Below are positions 27,596 through 37,596 of a DNA stretch of 64,000 bases, one piece after another. Source of the DNA: Paludisphaera rhizosphaerae. GTDB lineage: Bacteria > Planctomycetota > Planctomycetia > Isosphaerales > Isosphaeraceae. The notes beneath the pieces are model-generated. The model was given only the letters and a program-made list of their open reading frames with translations. It was not told the DNA's origin and did no database searches. The DNA lies in NCBI RefSeq assembly GCF_011065895.1, contig NZ_JAALCR010000009.1, forward strand, positions 1 through 64,000, written 5' to 3'. Position 1 is the first letter of the stretch, and every line of letters begins with the position of its first letter. The position numbers and the translations under genes are program-made.

Positions 27596-28252
27596 ATGAG
27601 TGTTCGTCTTCGCGTTTGGGCGGGGCTCGGCTGCTTCACACGCCCCGAGATGAAGGTGGAGCGCGCTAGCTATGATGTAATCACGCCGTCGGCCGCCCGT
27701 GGTGTCATCGAGGCGATCTACTGGAAGCCAGAGATTCGCTGGGTAGTCACTCGGATTCACGTCCTCAAGCCAATCCGTTTCACATCACTCCGACGCAACG
27801 AGGTCGCGAGTAAGATCCCGGCGACGACAGCGGCGTCGGCGATGAAGGCCGGGAAAGGTCGTCTCGGCACGTATGTCGAGGAGGACCGGCAGCAGCGCGC
27901 GGCGACGATCCTCCGCGACGTCGACTACGTCATCGAGGCCCACTTCCAGATCCTGAGCGGCGAGGACAACCCGGCGAAGCATCTCGATCAGTTCAACCGG
28001 CGCGCCCGCGAGGGCCGGTGTTGGAGCCGGCCTTTCCTCGGCTGCCGAGAGTTCCCGGCGAGTTTCGCCCTGGTCGAGGAAGGTGAGGCCCTCCCCGCGG
28101 TTCCCGACGAATTGAAGGTAGAGCGCGATCTCGGGTTCATGCTCCACGACATCGACTTCAACGACGGAATGACGCCGCGGTTCTTCCGCGCCGTGCTTCG
28201 CGACGGTGTGATCGACGTCCCCCCCTTCGACTCGGAGGAGGTCCGCCGATGA
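27596..28252 (+). CDS. cas5: Cas5c (Cas5d), crRNA-processing Cascade subunit
   Basis: This is a 218-residue protein starting MSVRLRVWAGLGCFTRPEMK, the canonical N-terminus of Cas5 in type I-C. The frame is open upstream, but this ATG matches the family start. Further family segments are SARGVIEAIYWKPEIRW and CWSRPFLGCREFPASF. In type I-C it replaces Cas6 by cutting repeats to leave an 11-nt 5' handle, and it caps the Cascade complex. It overlaps cas8c as ATGA. The intact handle in the antisense repeat-like RNA would be its processing site. Confidence 0.93.
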   Translation: MSVRLRVWAGLGCFTRPEMKVERASYDVITPSAARGVIEAIYWKPEIRWVVTRIHVLKPIRFTSLRRNEVASKIPATTAASAMKAGKGRLGTYVEEDRQQRAATILRDVDYVIEAHFQILSGEDNPAKHLDQFNRRAREGRCWSRPFLGCREFPASFALVEEGEALPAVPDELKVERDLGFMLHDIDFNDGMTPRFFRAVLRDGVIDVPPFDSEEVRR

Positions 28253-30027
28253 ACCAGGCCGCACCCGCCAGTGGTCTGCTCCCCGCCCTGATCGCCTACT
28301 ATCATCGACTCGAAGCCGACCCGAATGCGGTGGTCGCCGATTTCGGGTTCAGCATCGAAAAGATCCACGCCCAGGTCGTGCTGGAGCCCGACGGCTCGCT
28401 TTTCGGTTTCGAGGACGTTCGGGAAGAGGTCCAGCGCGGCAAGAAGAAGACCACCGTCCCCAGGTCGATCCTCGTCCCCGATGGCGGCGGGCGAGCCGGC
28501 ACCGGCATGAAGCCGTTCTTCTGCTGGGACAACACCGGGTACGCCCTCGGCCGAGACACCAAGGGAAACCCTTCCCGAGCCGCCGAGATGTTCGCGGCCT
28601 TCCGCGACCTGCACCATTCGTTCCGCGACGAACTCTCCGACGACGTGGGCTTTGCCGCGCTCTGTCGATTCCTCGACGGCTGGGAGCCCGCCAGGGCCGC
28701 GGCGTTGCCGAACTGGGAAGAACTCGCCGGTCTCAACGTCGTCTTCAGACTCCGAGGGCGGGCGGGCTACGTCCACCAGAGCGAGAAAGTCAAGGCGGCC
28801 TGGCTGCGCCGATCGGCAAGCGACGCCGAGGCCGACCCCAGGCTGACCGGCCTCTCCCTGGTCTCAGGCGAGCGCGACGAACTTGCTCGGCTCCACCCGT
28901 CGATCAGCGGAGTCGCCGGCGCGAACACGACGGGGGCGGCGATTGTCTCGTTCAACCTCAATGCGTTCGAGAGCTACGGCAAGTCCCAGAGCTACAACGC
29001 GCCGGTCGGCGTTCGCGACGCCTTCCGTTACACCACGGCGTTGAACCGCCTCCTCGCCGACGACTCGCGGCGGGTCCGCATCGGCGACGCCACGGTCGTC
29101 TTCTGGTCCGATCGGGAGACGGCGGCGGATGCCGAGTCGGTGTTCACGGCCTTCTTCGCCGACGGTTTCAATGTGGAGGATCCGGCCGAACATAAAGCGA
29201 CCGTTGAGCGGGTCGAGGGTTTCTTGAAAGCCGCCCAGCAAGTTCGACTCGGCGACGCGATCACCGACCCCGAGGCCCCGTTCTACGTCCTCGGCCTCTC
29301 GCCCAACGCGAGTCGGCTTAACGTCCGCTACTGGCTCGTCGGTACCGTCCATCAGTTCGCCGAGCGATTGGCGACACATGTCAAGCAACTGGACATGATC
29401 GGTGCGCGGCAGAACGACCCGCTTTTCATCCGCCGGTTGTTGCTTGAGTCGGCCCGTGAGCCGAAGGACATTCCCCCACAACTGGCCGGGGAGTTCGCAC
29501 GAGCCGTCCTGAGTGGGCTCCGCTACCCACAGGCGATGTTCGGCGCGATCATCCGCCGTATCCGCGCTGACGCTCGGATCAATCACCCCCGGGCCGCGAT
29601 CCTTAAGGCCTTCTTGATCCGCAACTTCGATTTGGAGGTCCCCGTGGCACTCGATAAAAACCATCCGGACGAGGCGTACCAACTCGGACGACTGTTCGCG
29701 ACCCTGGAGAAGACGCAGGAGGATGCGACCGACGGGAAGCTCAACACCACCATCAAGGATCGCTTCTTCGGCTCGGCCGCCGCCACGCCCGCCAGCGTCT
29801 TCCCGAGGCTCTTGCAGCTTCATCATCACCACATGAGGAACCTCGAACACGAGGGCCACCGTATCGCGCGCGGCAAACTGCTGGGCGAGATCGTGGGGCG
29901 CATCGCCTCATTCCCCAGGCACCAGCCCCTCGAACGTCAGGGGCTCTTCTACATCGGCTACTACCACCAGCGTCAGGACTTCTTCACCCCTAAGTCCGCG
30001 AACGACAAGGACATGACCAATGAGTGA
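28249..30027 (+). CDS. cas8c: Cas8c (Csd1), Cascade large subunit
   Basis: This is a 592-residue protein of the type I-C large subunit family, of normal length. Typical segments are [13 protein letters not shown] at the N-terminus, [52 protein letters not shown] and ending with [18 protein letters not shown]. It recognises the PAM and initiates unwinding of the target; in type I-C an internal start usually also produces Cas11c from its 3' part. It overlaps cas5 by four bases and cas7 by eight, indicating one operon with coupled translation. Confidence 0.95.
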   Translation: MNQAAPASGLLPALIAYYHRLEADPNAVVADFGFSIEKIHAQVVLEPDGSLFGFEDVREEVQRGKKKTTVPRSILVPDGGGRAGTGMKPFFCWDNTGYALGRDTKGNPSRAAEMFAAFRDLHHSFRDELSDDVGFAALCRFLDGWEPARAAALPNWEELAGLNVVFRLRGRAGYVHQSEKVKAAWLRRSASDAEADPRLTGLSLVSGERDELARLHPSISGVAGANTTGAAIVSFNLNAFESYGKSQSYNAPVGVRDAFRYTTALNRLLADDSRRVRIGDATVVFWSDRETAADAESVFTAFFADGFNVEDPAEHKATVERVEGFLKAAQQVRLGDAITDPEAPFYVLGLSPNASRLNVRYWLVGTVHQFAERLATHVKQLDMIGARQNDPLFIRRLLLESAREPKDIPPQLAGEFARAVLSGLRYPQAMFGAIIRRIRADARINHPRAAILKAFLIRNFDLEVPVALDKNHPDEAYQLGRLFATLEKTQEDATDGKLNTTIKDRFFGSAAATPASVFPRLLQLHHHHMRNLEHEGHRIARGKLLGEIVGRIASFPRHQPLERQGLFYIGYYHQRQDFFTPKSANDKDMTNE

Positions 30028-30964
30028 CGCCCTCTCCCACCGATACGACATCGTCTACTTCTTTGACATCACCGACGGCAACCCGAACGGCGATCCCGAT
30101 TCCGGCAACCTACCCCGACTCGACCCGGAGACTGGCCAGGGCCTGGTCACCGACGTCTGCCTGAAGCGGAAGATCCGCAACTTCGTCGGTCTCACCCACG
30201 GCGAGCAGCCGCCGTTCGAGATCTACGTCAAGGAGAAGGCCGTCCTCAACCAGCAGCACGAGCGAGCGTACTCGGCGCTGAAGCTGGACGCCAAGAAACG
30301 CTCGGCCAAGGGGAAGGACAAGGCCGAGGAGGACCGTCGGCTGACCCGTTGGATGTGCGACAACTTCTTCGACATCCGGACCTTCGGGGCCGTCATGACA
30401 ACCGAGGTCAACTGCGGCCAGGTCCGCGGCCCGATCCAGTTCGGCATCGCGCGCTCGCTCCACCCGATCATCACCCACGAGCACGCCGTCACGCGATGCG
30501 CCGTGACGACCCCCGCCGAGGCCGAGAAGCAGGACGGCGGCAACCGCACCATGGGCCGCAAGTTCACGGTGCCCTACGGCCTCTACCGGGTCCACGCCTT
30601 CGTCAATGCGAACCTCGCCAGCGGGTCAAACGGGACCGGTTTCTCCGAGGCCGACCTGGAGCTTTTCAAGCGGGCGCTCGACCAGATGTTCGAGAACGAC
30701 AAATCCGCCGCCAGGGCCAATATGAAGCCCGTGGCGTGCGTCGCCTTCCGCCACGAGAGCCCGCTCGGCAACGCCCGCTCGGACAAGCTCTTCGCCCGAG
30801 TCCAATGCGGCGTCAAGCCGGGCGTCCAGCCCCTCCCCGGCGACTCGGAGACGTCGGTCGACGAGGGCCGACCCCCGCGGTCGTTCGACGATTATGTCCT
30901 GACGGTCGACGAGGGCGGCCTCCCCCAGGGCGTGACCGTCGAGCGCTGGGTCGACTGGACCTGA
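30020..30964 (+). CDS. cas7: Cas7c (Csd2), Cascade backbone subunit
   Basis: This is a 314-residue member of the Csd2 family. Signatures are [53 protein letters not shown] and [14 protein letters not shown]. Several copies polymerise along the crRNA, and their thumb loops flip out every sixth base. Mismatches at positions 6, 12 and 18 are therefore tolerated, which explains the mismatch pattern of the self-target upstream of cas5. The start overlaps cas8c by eight bases. Cas4 follows after three bases. Confidence 0.96.
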   Translation: MSDALSHRYDIVYFFDITDGNPNGDPDSGNLPRLDPETGQGLVTDVCLKRKIRNFVGLTHGEQPPFEIYVKEKAVLNQQHERAYSALKLDAKKRSAKGKDKAEEDRRLTRWMCDNFFDIRTFGAVMTTEVNCGQVRGPIQFGIARSLHPIITHEHAVTRCAVTTPAEAEKQDGGNRTMGRKFTVPYGLYRVHAFVNANLASGSNGTGFSEADLELFKRALDQMFENDKSAARANMKPVACVAFRHESPLGNARSDKLFARVQCGVKPGVQPLPGDSETSVDEGRPPRSFDDYVLTVDEGGLPQGVTVERWVDWT

Positions 30965-30967
30965 GCC

Positions 30968-31615
30968 ATGCCATACTCCGAGACCGACCTGCTGCCGATC
31001 TCCGCCCTCCAGCACCTGCTGTACTGCGAACGGCAGTGCGCGTTGATCCACGTCGAGCGGCAGTGGGCGGAAAACCGGGAGACGGCCCAGGGGAACATCC
31101 TCCACAAGAAGGCCCACGGCGGGAAGTCGACCACGAGGCCCGAGGGGCGTTCCCTTCGGGCCTTGCCGCTGCGGTCGCTCGCACTGGGACTCTTCGGTGT
31201 GGCCGACGTCGTTCAGTGCCGGCCGGGCGAGCCGCCGGTCCCCGTCGAGTACAAGCGGGGACGTCCCAAGAAGAACGACTGCGACCGCGTCCAGCTCTGC
31301 GCGCAGGCCCTATGCCTTGAGGAGATGACGGGCCAGCCCGTCCCGCTCGGTGAGTTGTTCTACGGCAAGACGCGACGTCGCGTCGCCGTCGAGACGTCGC
31401 CGGGACTGCGTCGCGTGACGGCCGAGGCGGCGGCCCGGCTCCACGAGCTGATCCGCGACGGTCGCACGCCAACAGCTGAGCCCGGACCGAAATGCGAACG
31501 CTGCTCGTTGCGGGAATTGTGCCTCCCCCACCTCGGCCGACGCGGTTCCGCCCGATCGGCATTCGACCGGCTGCTCGACTCCGTAGTCGCCGCCGAGGAG
31601 GAAAACAGTCGATGA
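30968..31615 (+). CDS. cas4: Cas4 adaptation exonuclease
   Basis: This is a 215-residue RecB-like nuclease that trims prespacers and helps select PAMs during acquisition. The first iron-sulfur Cys is in LYCERQCAL and the last three in CERCSLRELC. The RecB motifs are GNILHKKAH, the VADVV segment and VEYKRG with the QL-x2-YA-like VQLCAQAL. Its length is normal. The stop overlaps the cas1 start (ATGA). Confidence 0.93.
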   Translation: MPYSETDLLPISALQHLLYCERQCALIHVERQWAENRETAQGNILHKKAHGGKSTTRPEGRSLRALPLRSLALGLFGVADVVQCRPGEPPVPVEYKRGRPKKNDCDRVQLCAQALCLEEMTGQPVPLGELFYGKTRRRVAVETSPGLRRVTAEAAARLHELIRDGRTPTAEPGPKCERCSLRELCLPHLGRRGSARSAFDRLLDSVVAAEEENSR

Positions 31616-32655
31616 AGACCCACCTCAACACTCTGTACGTCACGACCCAGGGCTCGTACCTCGCCAAGCAAGGGCTGACGGTGCAGGTCCGGATCGACGG
31701 CAAGCCCCGGGCCCAACTTCCGCTGCACAACCTTGAGGGGATCGTCTGCTTCGGCCGCGTCGGCTGCTCGCCCGCGCTGATGGGCGCCTGCGCCGATCAG
31801 GGGGTCGCGATCTCATTCCTCACGGAACGGGGCCGTTACCTGGCGTCGGTACGCGGAGCCTCTCACGGGAACGTCCTGGTGAGGCGACGGCAGTATCGGC
31901 TGGCCGACGACCCCTCGACAGCCCTCGACGTCGCACGTCGGATCGTCCTGTCCAAGGTGGCGAACTCACGAAGCGTGCTCCTCCGCGCGGCTCGGGACGC
32001 CGAGGGCGCGGCGAATCGCGTCGCGGAGCTTCAAGCCGCCGCCAACCGCCTGTCGGCCTCGGTTCACGAACTCCGCGGAGCGACGTCGCTCGACTCCATC
32101 CGCGGCCTCGAGGGAGAGGCGGCCACGCATTACTTCGGAGCCTTCAACGCCCTGCTCAGCAACGCCCCCGCGAGTGACACTTTTCGATTCACTCGGCGGA
32201 GCCGCCGCCCGCCGCTGGATCCGATCAACGCCCTGATCTCGTTTCTGTACACCCTGCTGCTTCACGACGCCCGATCCGCCTGCGAGGCCGTCGGCCTCGA
32301 CCCCTGCGTGGGCTTCCTCCACGCCGACCGGCCGGGCAAGCCCAGCCTAGCTCTCGACTTGATGGAGGAACTCCGAGCGTACGTCGCCGATCGCCTCGCC
32401 TACTCCCTGATCAACCGACGTCAGGTCTCCGCCGACGGCTTCAAACTCCTCGATAACGGGGCGATCGAGATGACCGACGCGACGCGCAAGGCCGTCCTCG
32501 TCGCTTACCAGGAGCGCAAACGCGACCCACTGACGCACCCCTTTCTCGCCGAGAAGACCGTCGTCGGCATGCTCCCCCACCTCCAGGCTCTCCTCCTCGT
32601 CCGCTGGATCCGCGGCGACCTCGACGCCTACCCGCCTTTCCTCTGGAAAGGTTGA
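31612..32655 (+). CDS. cas1: Cas1 integrase, type I-C
   Basis: This is a 347-residue spacer integrase. The start at 31612 overlaps the cas4 stop and gives the expected N-terminus, [15 protein letters not shown]. The catalytic Glu lies in [13 protein letters not shown], the His in [19 protein letters not shown] and the Asp just after it in the same segment. The closing SLINRRQV and [19 protein letters not shown] are typical of the subtype. It works as a complex with Cas2 at the leader-repeat junction downstream. All catalytic positions are present. Confidence 0.96.
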   Translation: MKTHLNTLYVTTQGSYLAKQGLTVQVRIDGKPRAQLPLHNLEGIVCFGRVGCSPALMGACADQGVAISFLTERGRYLASVRGASHGNVLVRRRQYRLADDPSTALDVARRIVLSKVANSRSVLLRAARDAEGAANRVAELQAAANRLSASVHELRGATSLDSIRGLEGEAATHYFGAFNALLSNAPASDTFRFTRRSRRPPLDPINALISFLYTLLLHDARSACEAVGLDPCVGFLHADRPGKPSLALDLMEELRAYVADRLAYSLINRRQVSADGFKLLDNGAIEMTDATRKAVLVAYQERKRDPLTHPFLAEKTVVGMLPHLQALLLVRWIRGDLDAYPPFLWKG

Positions 32656-32734
32656 CGGGGCGCCGCGACCGTCGACCACGACCCGCCTGCTCGTTTCTCA
32701 GCCGGGACGGCCTTGCCTCAAGTCGGAGCCCTTC

Positions 32735-33025
32735 ATGTACGTCCTCGTGACTTACGACGTTCAGACGACCTCGCCCGACGGCAAGCGACGACTGCGACGC
32801 CTGGCCCGAGCCTGCCTCGACTACGGCCAACGCGTACAGCTCTCCGTGTTCGAGCTCAAGCTCGACCCCGCCCTTTGGGCCAGTTGCCGCGAACGCCTCC
32901 TCTCCATCATCGACCCCGAGCATGACAGTCTTCGGGTCTATCATCTGGGCTCCCGCTGGGAAGGCCTGGTCGAGCACCACGGAGCCAAGCCCGGCTTCGA
33001 TCTCGAAGGGCCCCTGATTCTCTGA
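32735..33025 (+). CDS. cas2: Cas2 adaptation subunit
   Basis: This is a 96-residue protein with the ferredoxin-like Cas2 fold. Beta-1 is [11 protein letters not shown] with the conserved Asp. [18 protein letters not shown], the arm VYHLGSRW and the end DLEGPLIL match the subtype I-C form. It bridges two Cas1 dimers during spacer integration. It is the last cas gene, 177 bases before the first repeat. Confidence 0.95.
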   Translation: MYVLVTYDVQTTSPDGKRRLRRLARACLDYGQRVQLSVFELKLDPALWASCRERLLSIIDPEHDSLRVYHLGSRWEGLVEHHGAKPGFDLEGPLIL

Positions 33026-33202
33026 CGCGGACGCCAAGCGCGCACCAAATCCCGGGACGGTTCGCGGCCCTCGTAAACCTCTTTGGCAATACGGCTTGCA
33101 GAGTTTGCATGACCCTTTCGTAAGGCTTGAGAGTCGCCTTAGGTGCTGGTTCGCGAAATCCAGCACTTAAGGAGCAAGCTCAAGAGCACTTAGAATAGCG
33201 GA
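33026..33202 (+). promoter_or_regulatory. CRISPR leader
   Basis: This is the AT-richer stretch between cas2 and the first repeat. It contains a strong inverted repeat: CCTTA-G-GTGCTGG (33137-33149) pairs with CCAGCAC-T-TAAGG (33160-33172) around a 10-base loop. The loop contains TTCGCGAA. It probably holds the array promoter and integration-guiding signals. No clear -35/-10 pair is evident. Confidence 0.75.
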
Positions 33203-36200
33203 GTCGCCCCCCATGCGGGGGCGTGGATTGAAACATCACCCACGAGTACTTCGTCGACGAGATCGAGAGTCGCCCCCCATGCGGGGGCGTGGATTGAAAC
33301 TGCAACCGGGGTTCGAGCTGCGAGAGGCGGCGGGTCGCCCCCCATGCGGGGGCGTGGATTGAAACCTCCGGGGGACGGGGAGGCGAGGGATGAAGTTCAG
33401 TCGCCCCCCATGCGGGGGCGTGGATTGAAACTTTGCACAGATCGAGTATGGGGTGGGGCTCAAGTCGCCCCCCATGCGGGGGCGTGGATTGAAACGTGAA
33501 GAGGAGTGCTAGGGCGCAGCGAGCCTTCACGTCGCCCCCCATGCGGGGGCGTGGATTGAAACTCACGCAGCTCCTTGGCCGTGATGTGGCCGACGGTCGC
33601 CCCCCATGCGGGGGCGTGGATTGAAACCAGGCTCCTGAGTTGTAGAACCGCTTGGAATCTTGGTCGCCCCCCATGCGGGGGCGTGGATTGAAACCTCGAA
33701 GGTCGCTGCGAGCACACCCGCAAGGCGTAGTCGCCCCCCATGCGGGGGCGTGGATTGAAACTTACGTACGCCAACCCTGCCTTTCATCACGTCTCGGTCG
33801 CCCCCCATGCGGGGGCGTGGATTGAAACAAACTGACCGAGGCCAAGGCCCTGGGCGTCCCCCAGGTCGCCCCCCATGCGGGGGCGTGGATTGAAACTCGC
33901 CGTGCGAGTGGCGAAGCCTGGACGGCCTGGTGTCGCCCCCCATGCGGGGGCGTGGATTGAAACCCAGCCAAATCCAAGGTCGTCTCAGCCTCCCAGCGGG
34001 TCGCCCCCCATGCGGGGGCGTGGATTGAAACGCTGACGGCACGTCCTTTAGGATCGCCAGTGCTGGTCGCCCCCCATGCGGGGGCGTGGATTGAAACACC
34101 ATGCGGAGGTCGATCGCCCGAATCCGCTTCAGTCGCCCCCCATGCGGGGGCGTGGATTGAAACTTAGTACGGGTGTCCTAAAGCATGGCGAGTTGAGTCG
34201 CCCCCCATGCGGGGGCGTGGATTGAAACCTCGACAACTGAGACAGATCCGACTCCGCCGACGTCGCCCCCCATGCGGGGGCGTGGATTGAAACGTCTGAT
34301 GCCCTATATGCCACCCCCGGCACAATGTCGCCCCCCATGCGGGGGCGTGGATTGAAACCTCGCCACCGGCCGCACCGGGAGCACGCTGACCGTCGCCCCC
34401 CATGCGGGGGCGTGGATTGAAACATGGCTTCGCAAAGCGCGAAGTAATAGCCCTCCATGTCGCCCCCCATGCGGGGGCGTGGATTGAAACGCGATGTCCC
34501 CAAGGGCTTCGTCGCCGATGGAGCCGTCGCCCCCCATGCGGGGGCGTGGATTGAAACCAGTGAGCATGCTGTGTGATGTCAGACGGTCAGAGCGTCGCCC
34601 CCCATGCGGGGGCGTGGATTGAAACTCATGCACGCGGACAACCTGAAGCTCATGCCGAGTCGCCCCCCATGCGGGGGCGTGGATTGAAACCTCAAGCAGT
34701 CCTTGATTGTGCCGGCGGCGGCCCTGGTCGCCCCCCATGCGGGGGCGTGGATTGAAACGAGATGGTACAACAAACACTCCCTGGAGGCGAAGCGTCGCCC
34801 CCCATGCGGGGGCGTGGATTGAAACCACCGGGCTTACACCGGCGATGGCTACGTTCACGACGTCGCCCCCCATGCGGGGGCGTGGATTGAAACTACGGCC
34901 GAGCGGCGAGCGTCACTGAATGGCTGCTGTCGCCCCCCATGCGGGGGCGTGGATTGAAACCATCGGAGGCAGTCTCACGCTGGCCCCGGGGACGTCGCCC
35001 CCCATGCGGGGGCGTGGATTGAAACCTATGGTGGATATGGTGCATGGCATGGAAAACGAGTCGCCCCCCATGCGGGGGCGTGGATTGAAACCTTGGTCAA
35101 CCCGTTGAGCCACAGCCAGAGTCGAGTCGCCCCCCATGCGGGGGCGTGGATTGAAACCGTGGATTCCGAAGGCGTCTGCCCCGTGGCGATTCGTCGCCCC
35201 CCATGCGGGGGCGTGGATTGAAACGTTTGGTTTCCTCGCCAACGGGCCGCTCCCACATGGTCGCCCCCCATGCGGGGGCGTGGATTGAAACGTGTTGTCC
35301 GAGCCGTTGACGGCCCCGCTGGTGGAGTCGCCCCCCATGCGGGGGCGTGGATTGAAACTCACGTCTGGGGCCAGTCGTCCATGACAACCGCGTCGCCCCC
35401 CATGCGGGGGCGTGGATTGAAACACGAACGTCGCGGCCGACTGTCGCAAATACGCCGAGGTCGCCCCCCATGCGGGGGCGTGGATTGAAACGACTCGTTC
35501 GACGGACTTGATGGGGTTTGTGACTGTCGCCCCCCATGCGGGGGCGTGGATTGAAACCGCAATGGCTTTCGCGATCTTCCTGGCGTCGGCTTGTCGCCCC
35601 CCATGCGGGGGCGTGGATTGAAACGGCTTCCCCACGGTGGCCGTCGACACCCACGCCGGGTCGCCCCCCATGCGGGGGCGTGGATTGAAACCCAACGGTC
35701 GACTTCTCAAGCGACACCCCCCTTCGTCGTCGCCCCCCATGCGGGGGCGTGGATTGAAACGCTCTGGGCTCGCGGGCGAGGCGGAGCCCCTCCGCGTCGC
35801 CCCCCATGCGGGGGCGTGGATTGAAACCGTATCCCGGTTCACCGAGGACGCGAGGGTAACAAGTCGCCCCCCATGCGGGGGCGTGGATTGAAACGTCTCG
35901 GCCTCGATCGACTCGACCGGCGCGACGGGCGTCGCCCCCCATGCGGGGGCGTGGATTGAAACCGCTCCACCCTGGCGACTCACCGGACCTTATCTGGTCG
36001 CCCCCCATGCGGGGGCGTGGATTGAAACCATCCAGTACCAGCCTGGTTCAGTCGGAAGCCCTTGTCGCCCCCCATGCGGGGGCGTGGATTGAAACCAGTA
36101 TGGACCCAACCCCGACTCCAACAACGGCCAGTCGCCCCCCATGCGGGGGCGTGGATTGAAACTCGCTGCGTGGCGGGGAGACAACGCGGATGACGGGTCG

Positions 36201-36633
36201 CCCCCCATGCGGGGGCGTGGATTGAAACTTTGACGAGGGGCGGGACTACGTAGAAATGCCCTTGTCGCCCCCCATGCGGGGGCGTGGATTGAAACGCAGT
36301 TGGTGCAGTTGATCCCATCGGGCCAACTGACGTCGCCCCCCATGCGGGGGCGTGGATTGAAACTGCCTCCCGAACGTCAGCGTCAGTCCGGCTACCTATG
36401 TCGCCCCCCATGCGGGGGCGTGGATTGAAACGAGCCGCCGACCTGCTGCCGGTTCAACTCGCGGAGTCGCCCCCCATGCGGGGGCGTGGATTGAAACGCT
36501 CGGAGCCGATGAACACGGCCTGGCCATAAGGGGTCGCCCCCCATGCGGGGGCGTGGATTGAAACGGCGAACGATTCCGCTCCCCATTCGGCGGGAGATGT
36601 CGTCGCCCCCCATGCGGGGGCGTGGATTGAAAC
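33203..36633 (+). CRISPR. Type I-C CRISPR array, 52 identical repeats
   Basis: The 32-bp repeat begins GTCGCCCCCCATGCGGGGGC and ends GTGGATTGAAAC, the standard type I-C form. By eye I count 52 copies with no sequence variation, with start-to-start periods of 64-69 bases (spacers 32-37 bases). A further degenerate repeat start, GTCGCCCCCATCGAGTGG, lies at 36670 after the last spacer and marks the distal end. Transcription runs rightward from the leader beside cas2. The uniform repeats and large spacer number suggest recent, active acquisition. Open frames across the array encode repeated RPRMGGD-type peptides and are artefacts. Confidence 0.98.
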
Positions 36634-36994
36634 CGCTCGTGGGGGCGATCGCGTCGAAGCGGCCGGAGTGTCGCCCCCATCGAGTGGCGGGAGCAATCGG
36701 CGGGTCGCCGATCCGCCTGGTTCCTCCTCACGCGACACGTCGGAGTAGGACCGCAGCTTCGGAAGTCGAACTCGGCCCGGACCTCGCAGGGCGGCCGCAA
36801 GATCCGCGCGGGGGCCAACGGGCCGATTCGTGGGAGAGCCTGACGCTCCGCTCACACCGCCCCAGCCCGAACCGAGGAAGGCCTTCTGACAGCCAGACGA
36901 AGGCGATCGGAGAATCGAACGCCGTGATCCATCAGGCGACGCGGAACCGCGGCCCTCCTCTGGGGCCGGCCCACGGCTAAAGAGAAGTGCAGTC
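36634..36994. other. Array-distal region without a supported gene
   Basis: It holds the last spacer (to about 36669), the degenerate terminal repeat, and then DNA whose open frames match no family. It ends at the terminator of the leftward cassette. Confidence 0.5.
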
Positions 36995-37027
36995 GCCCCC
37001 GCCGCGACCAGAAGTCGCGGCGGGGGC
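36995..37027 (-). terminator. Strong hairpin after the leftward five-gene cassette
   Basis: GCCCCCGCCGCGAC (36995-37008) pairs perfectly with GTCGCGGCGGGGGC (37014-37027) across a five-base loop. It lies 11 bases beyond the stop of the last leftward gene. It separates this cassette from the CRISPR array, which is transcribed towards it. Confidence 0.7.
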
Positions 37028-37038
37028 GGTCTTGGAGA

Positions 37039-37596
37039 TCAGCGTCTGCTGGGTCTCGGACGGATGTTGCCGGCGACGACGCTGCAGGCAACGAAGCCCG
37101 CCATCGCCAGGATGAAAACGAGCCAGCTGCCGCAGGCGCCACCGACGACGGCGGCGAGCAGCAGGCAGCCGTTGAAGTACGCGAGGTTTAGTTTGGTTCG
37201 GGCGTTCAAGCTACGTGGCCTCCTCCGCAAGAAGTGGATCTTCGGACCGCTCGCCGCACCGGTCGAGGCGGGGAAGTTCCGGCGACGGCCGAATCGAGAA
37301 AATGAATAACCGTATTCATCTGAGCGTGCTGAAACGGACTCAAAGACTGCTCGGCCGACTGAAGCTAGCCAGTCTCGTTCGATCCAGGCGACTTCGGCTT
37401 CCAGGGCCTGGACCCGGCGATCGAAAGGGCCCAGGATCGGGCCGCCGACGGGAGACAGGTCGGCCGCCCAGCGACCATGGGCGTCGGGCTCCACGAAGCT
37501 TGCGCGAGCGATCGCGAGCCGGCCCAAGGCGGCGAGTTCCAGCGCCTCGTCATAGATGCAGCGCACACGGCCGCGAGGGTCCACGAGGAGTCGCAT
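37039..37596 (-). CDS. Small conserved cassette protein, possibly fused to a membrane-protein tail
   Basis: The first about 80 residues (MRLLVDPRGRVRCIYDEALE, LAALGRLAIARASFVEPD, SPVGGPILGPFDRR) match a short protein that in planctomycetes and mobile elements follows Ycf46-like ATPases. The frame stays open beyond its usual end, through palindrome copy D, into a second part. That part begins with a basic stretch and has two hydrophobic helices (LAYFNGCLLLAAVVGGACGS, WLVFILAMAGFVACSVVAG). Either this is a true fusion or two neighbouring small genes whose separating stop was lost when the palindrome arrived. The ATG at 37596 overlaps the upstream stop (TGATG). The function is unknown. Confidence 0.6.
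   Translation of the reverse strand: MRLLVDPRGRVRCIYDEALELAALGRLAIARASFVEPDAHGRWAADLSPVGGPILGPFDRRVQALEAEVAWIERDWLASVGRAVFESVSARSDEYGYSFSRFGRRRNFPASTGAASGPKIHFLRRRPRSLNARTKLNLAYFNGCLLLAAVVGGACGSWLVFILAMAGFVACSVVAGNIRPRPSRR
37303..37318. repeat. Dispersed palindrome, copy D
   Basis: TGAATAACCGTATTCA keeps both TGAATA/TATTCA arms but has a non-palindromic centre, ACCG. Unlike the other copies it lies inside an open reading frame. Confidence 0.6.

Noticed and set aside
33180-36613. Long open frames across the array encoding repeated RPRMGGD/HAPAWGAT peptides
   Set aside because: They arise from translation of the 32-bp CRISPR repeat, a multiple-frame artefact with no gene.
36995-37027. GC-rich stretch after the array as an additional CRISPR repeat
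   Set aside because: It starts GTCGCCCCC like the repeat but lacks the GGATTGAAAC end and forms a 14-bp perfect hairpin that fits a terminator for the leftward operon.
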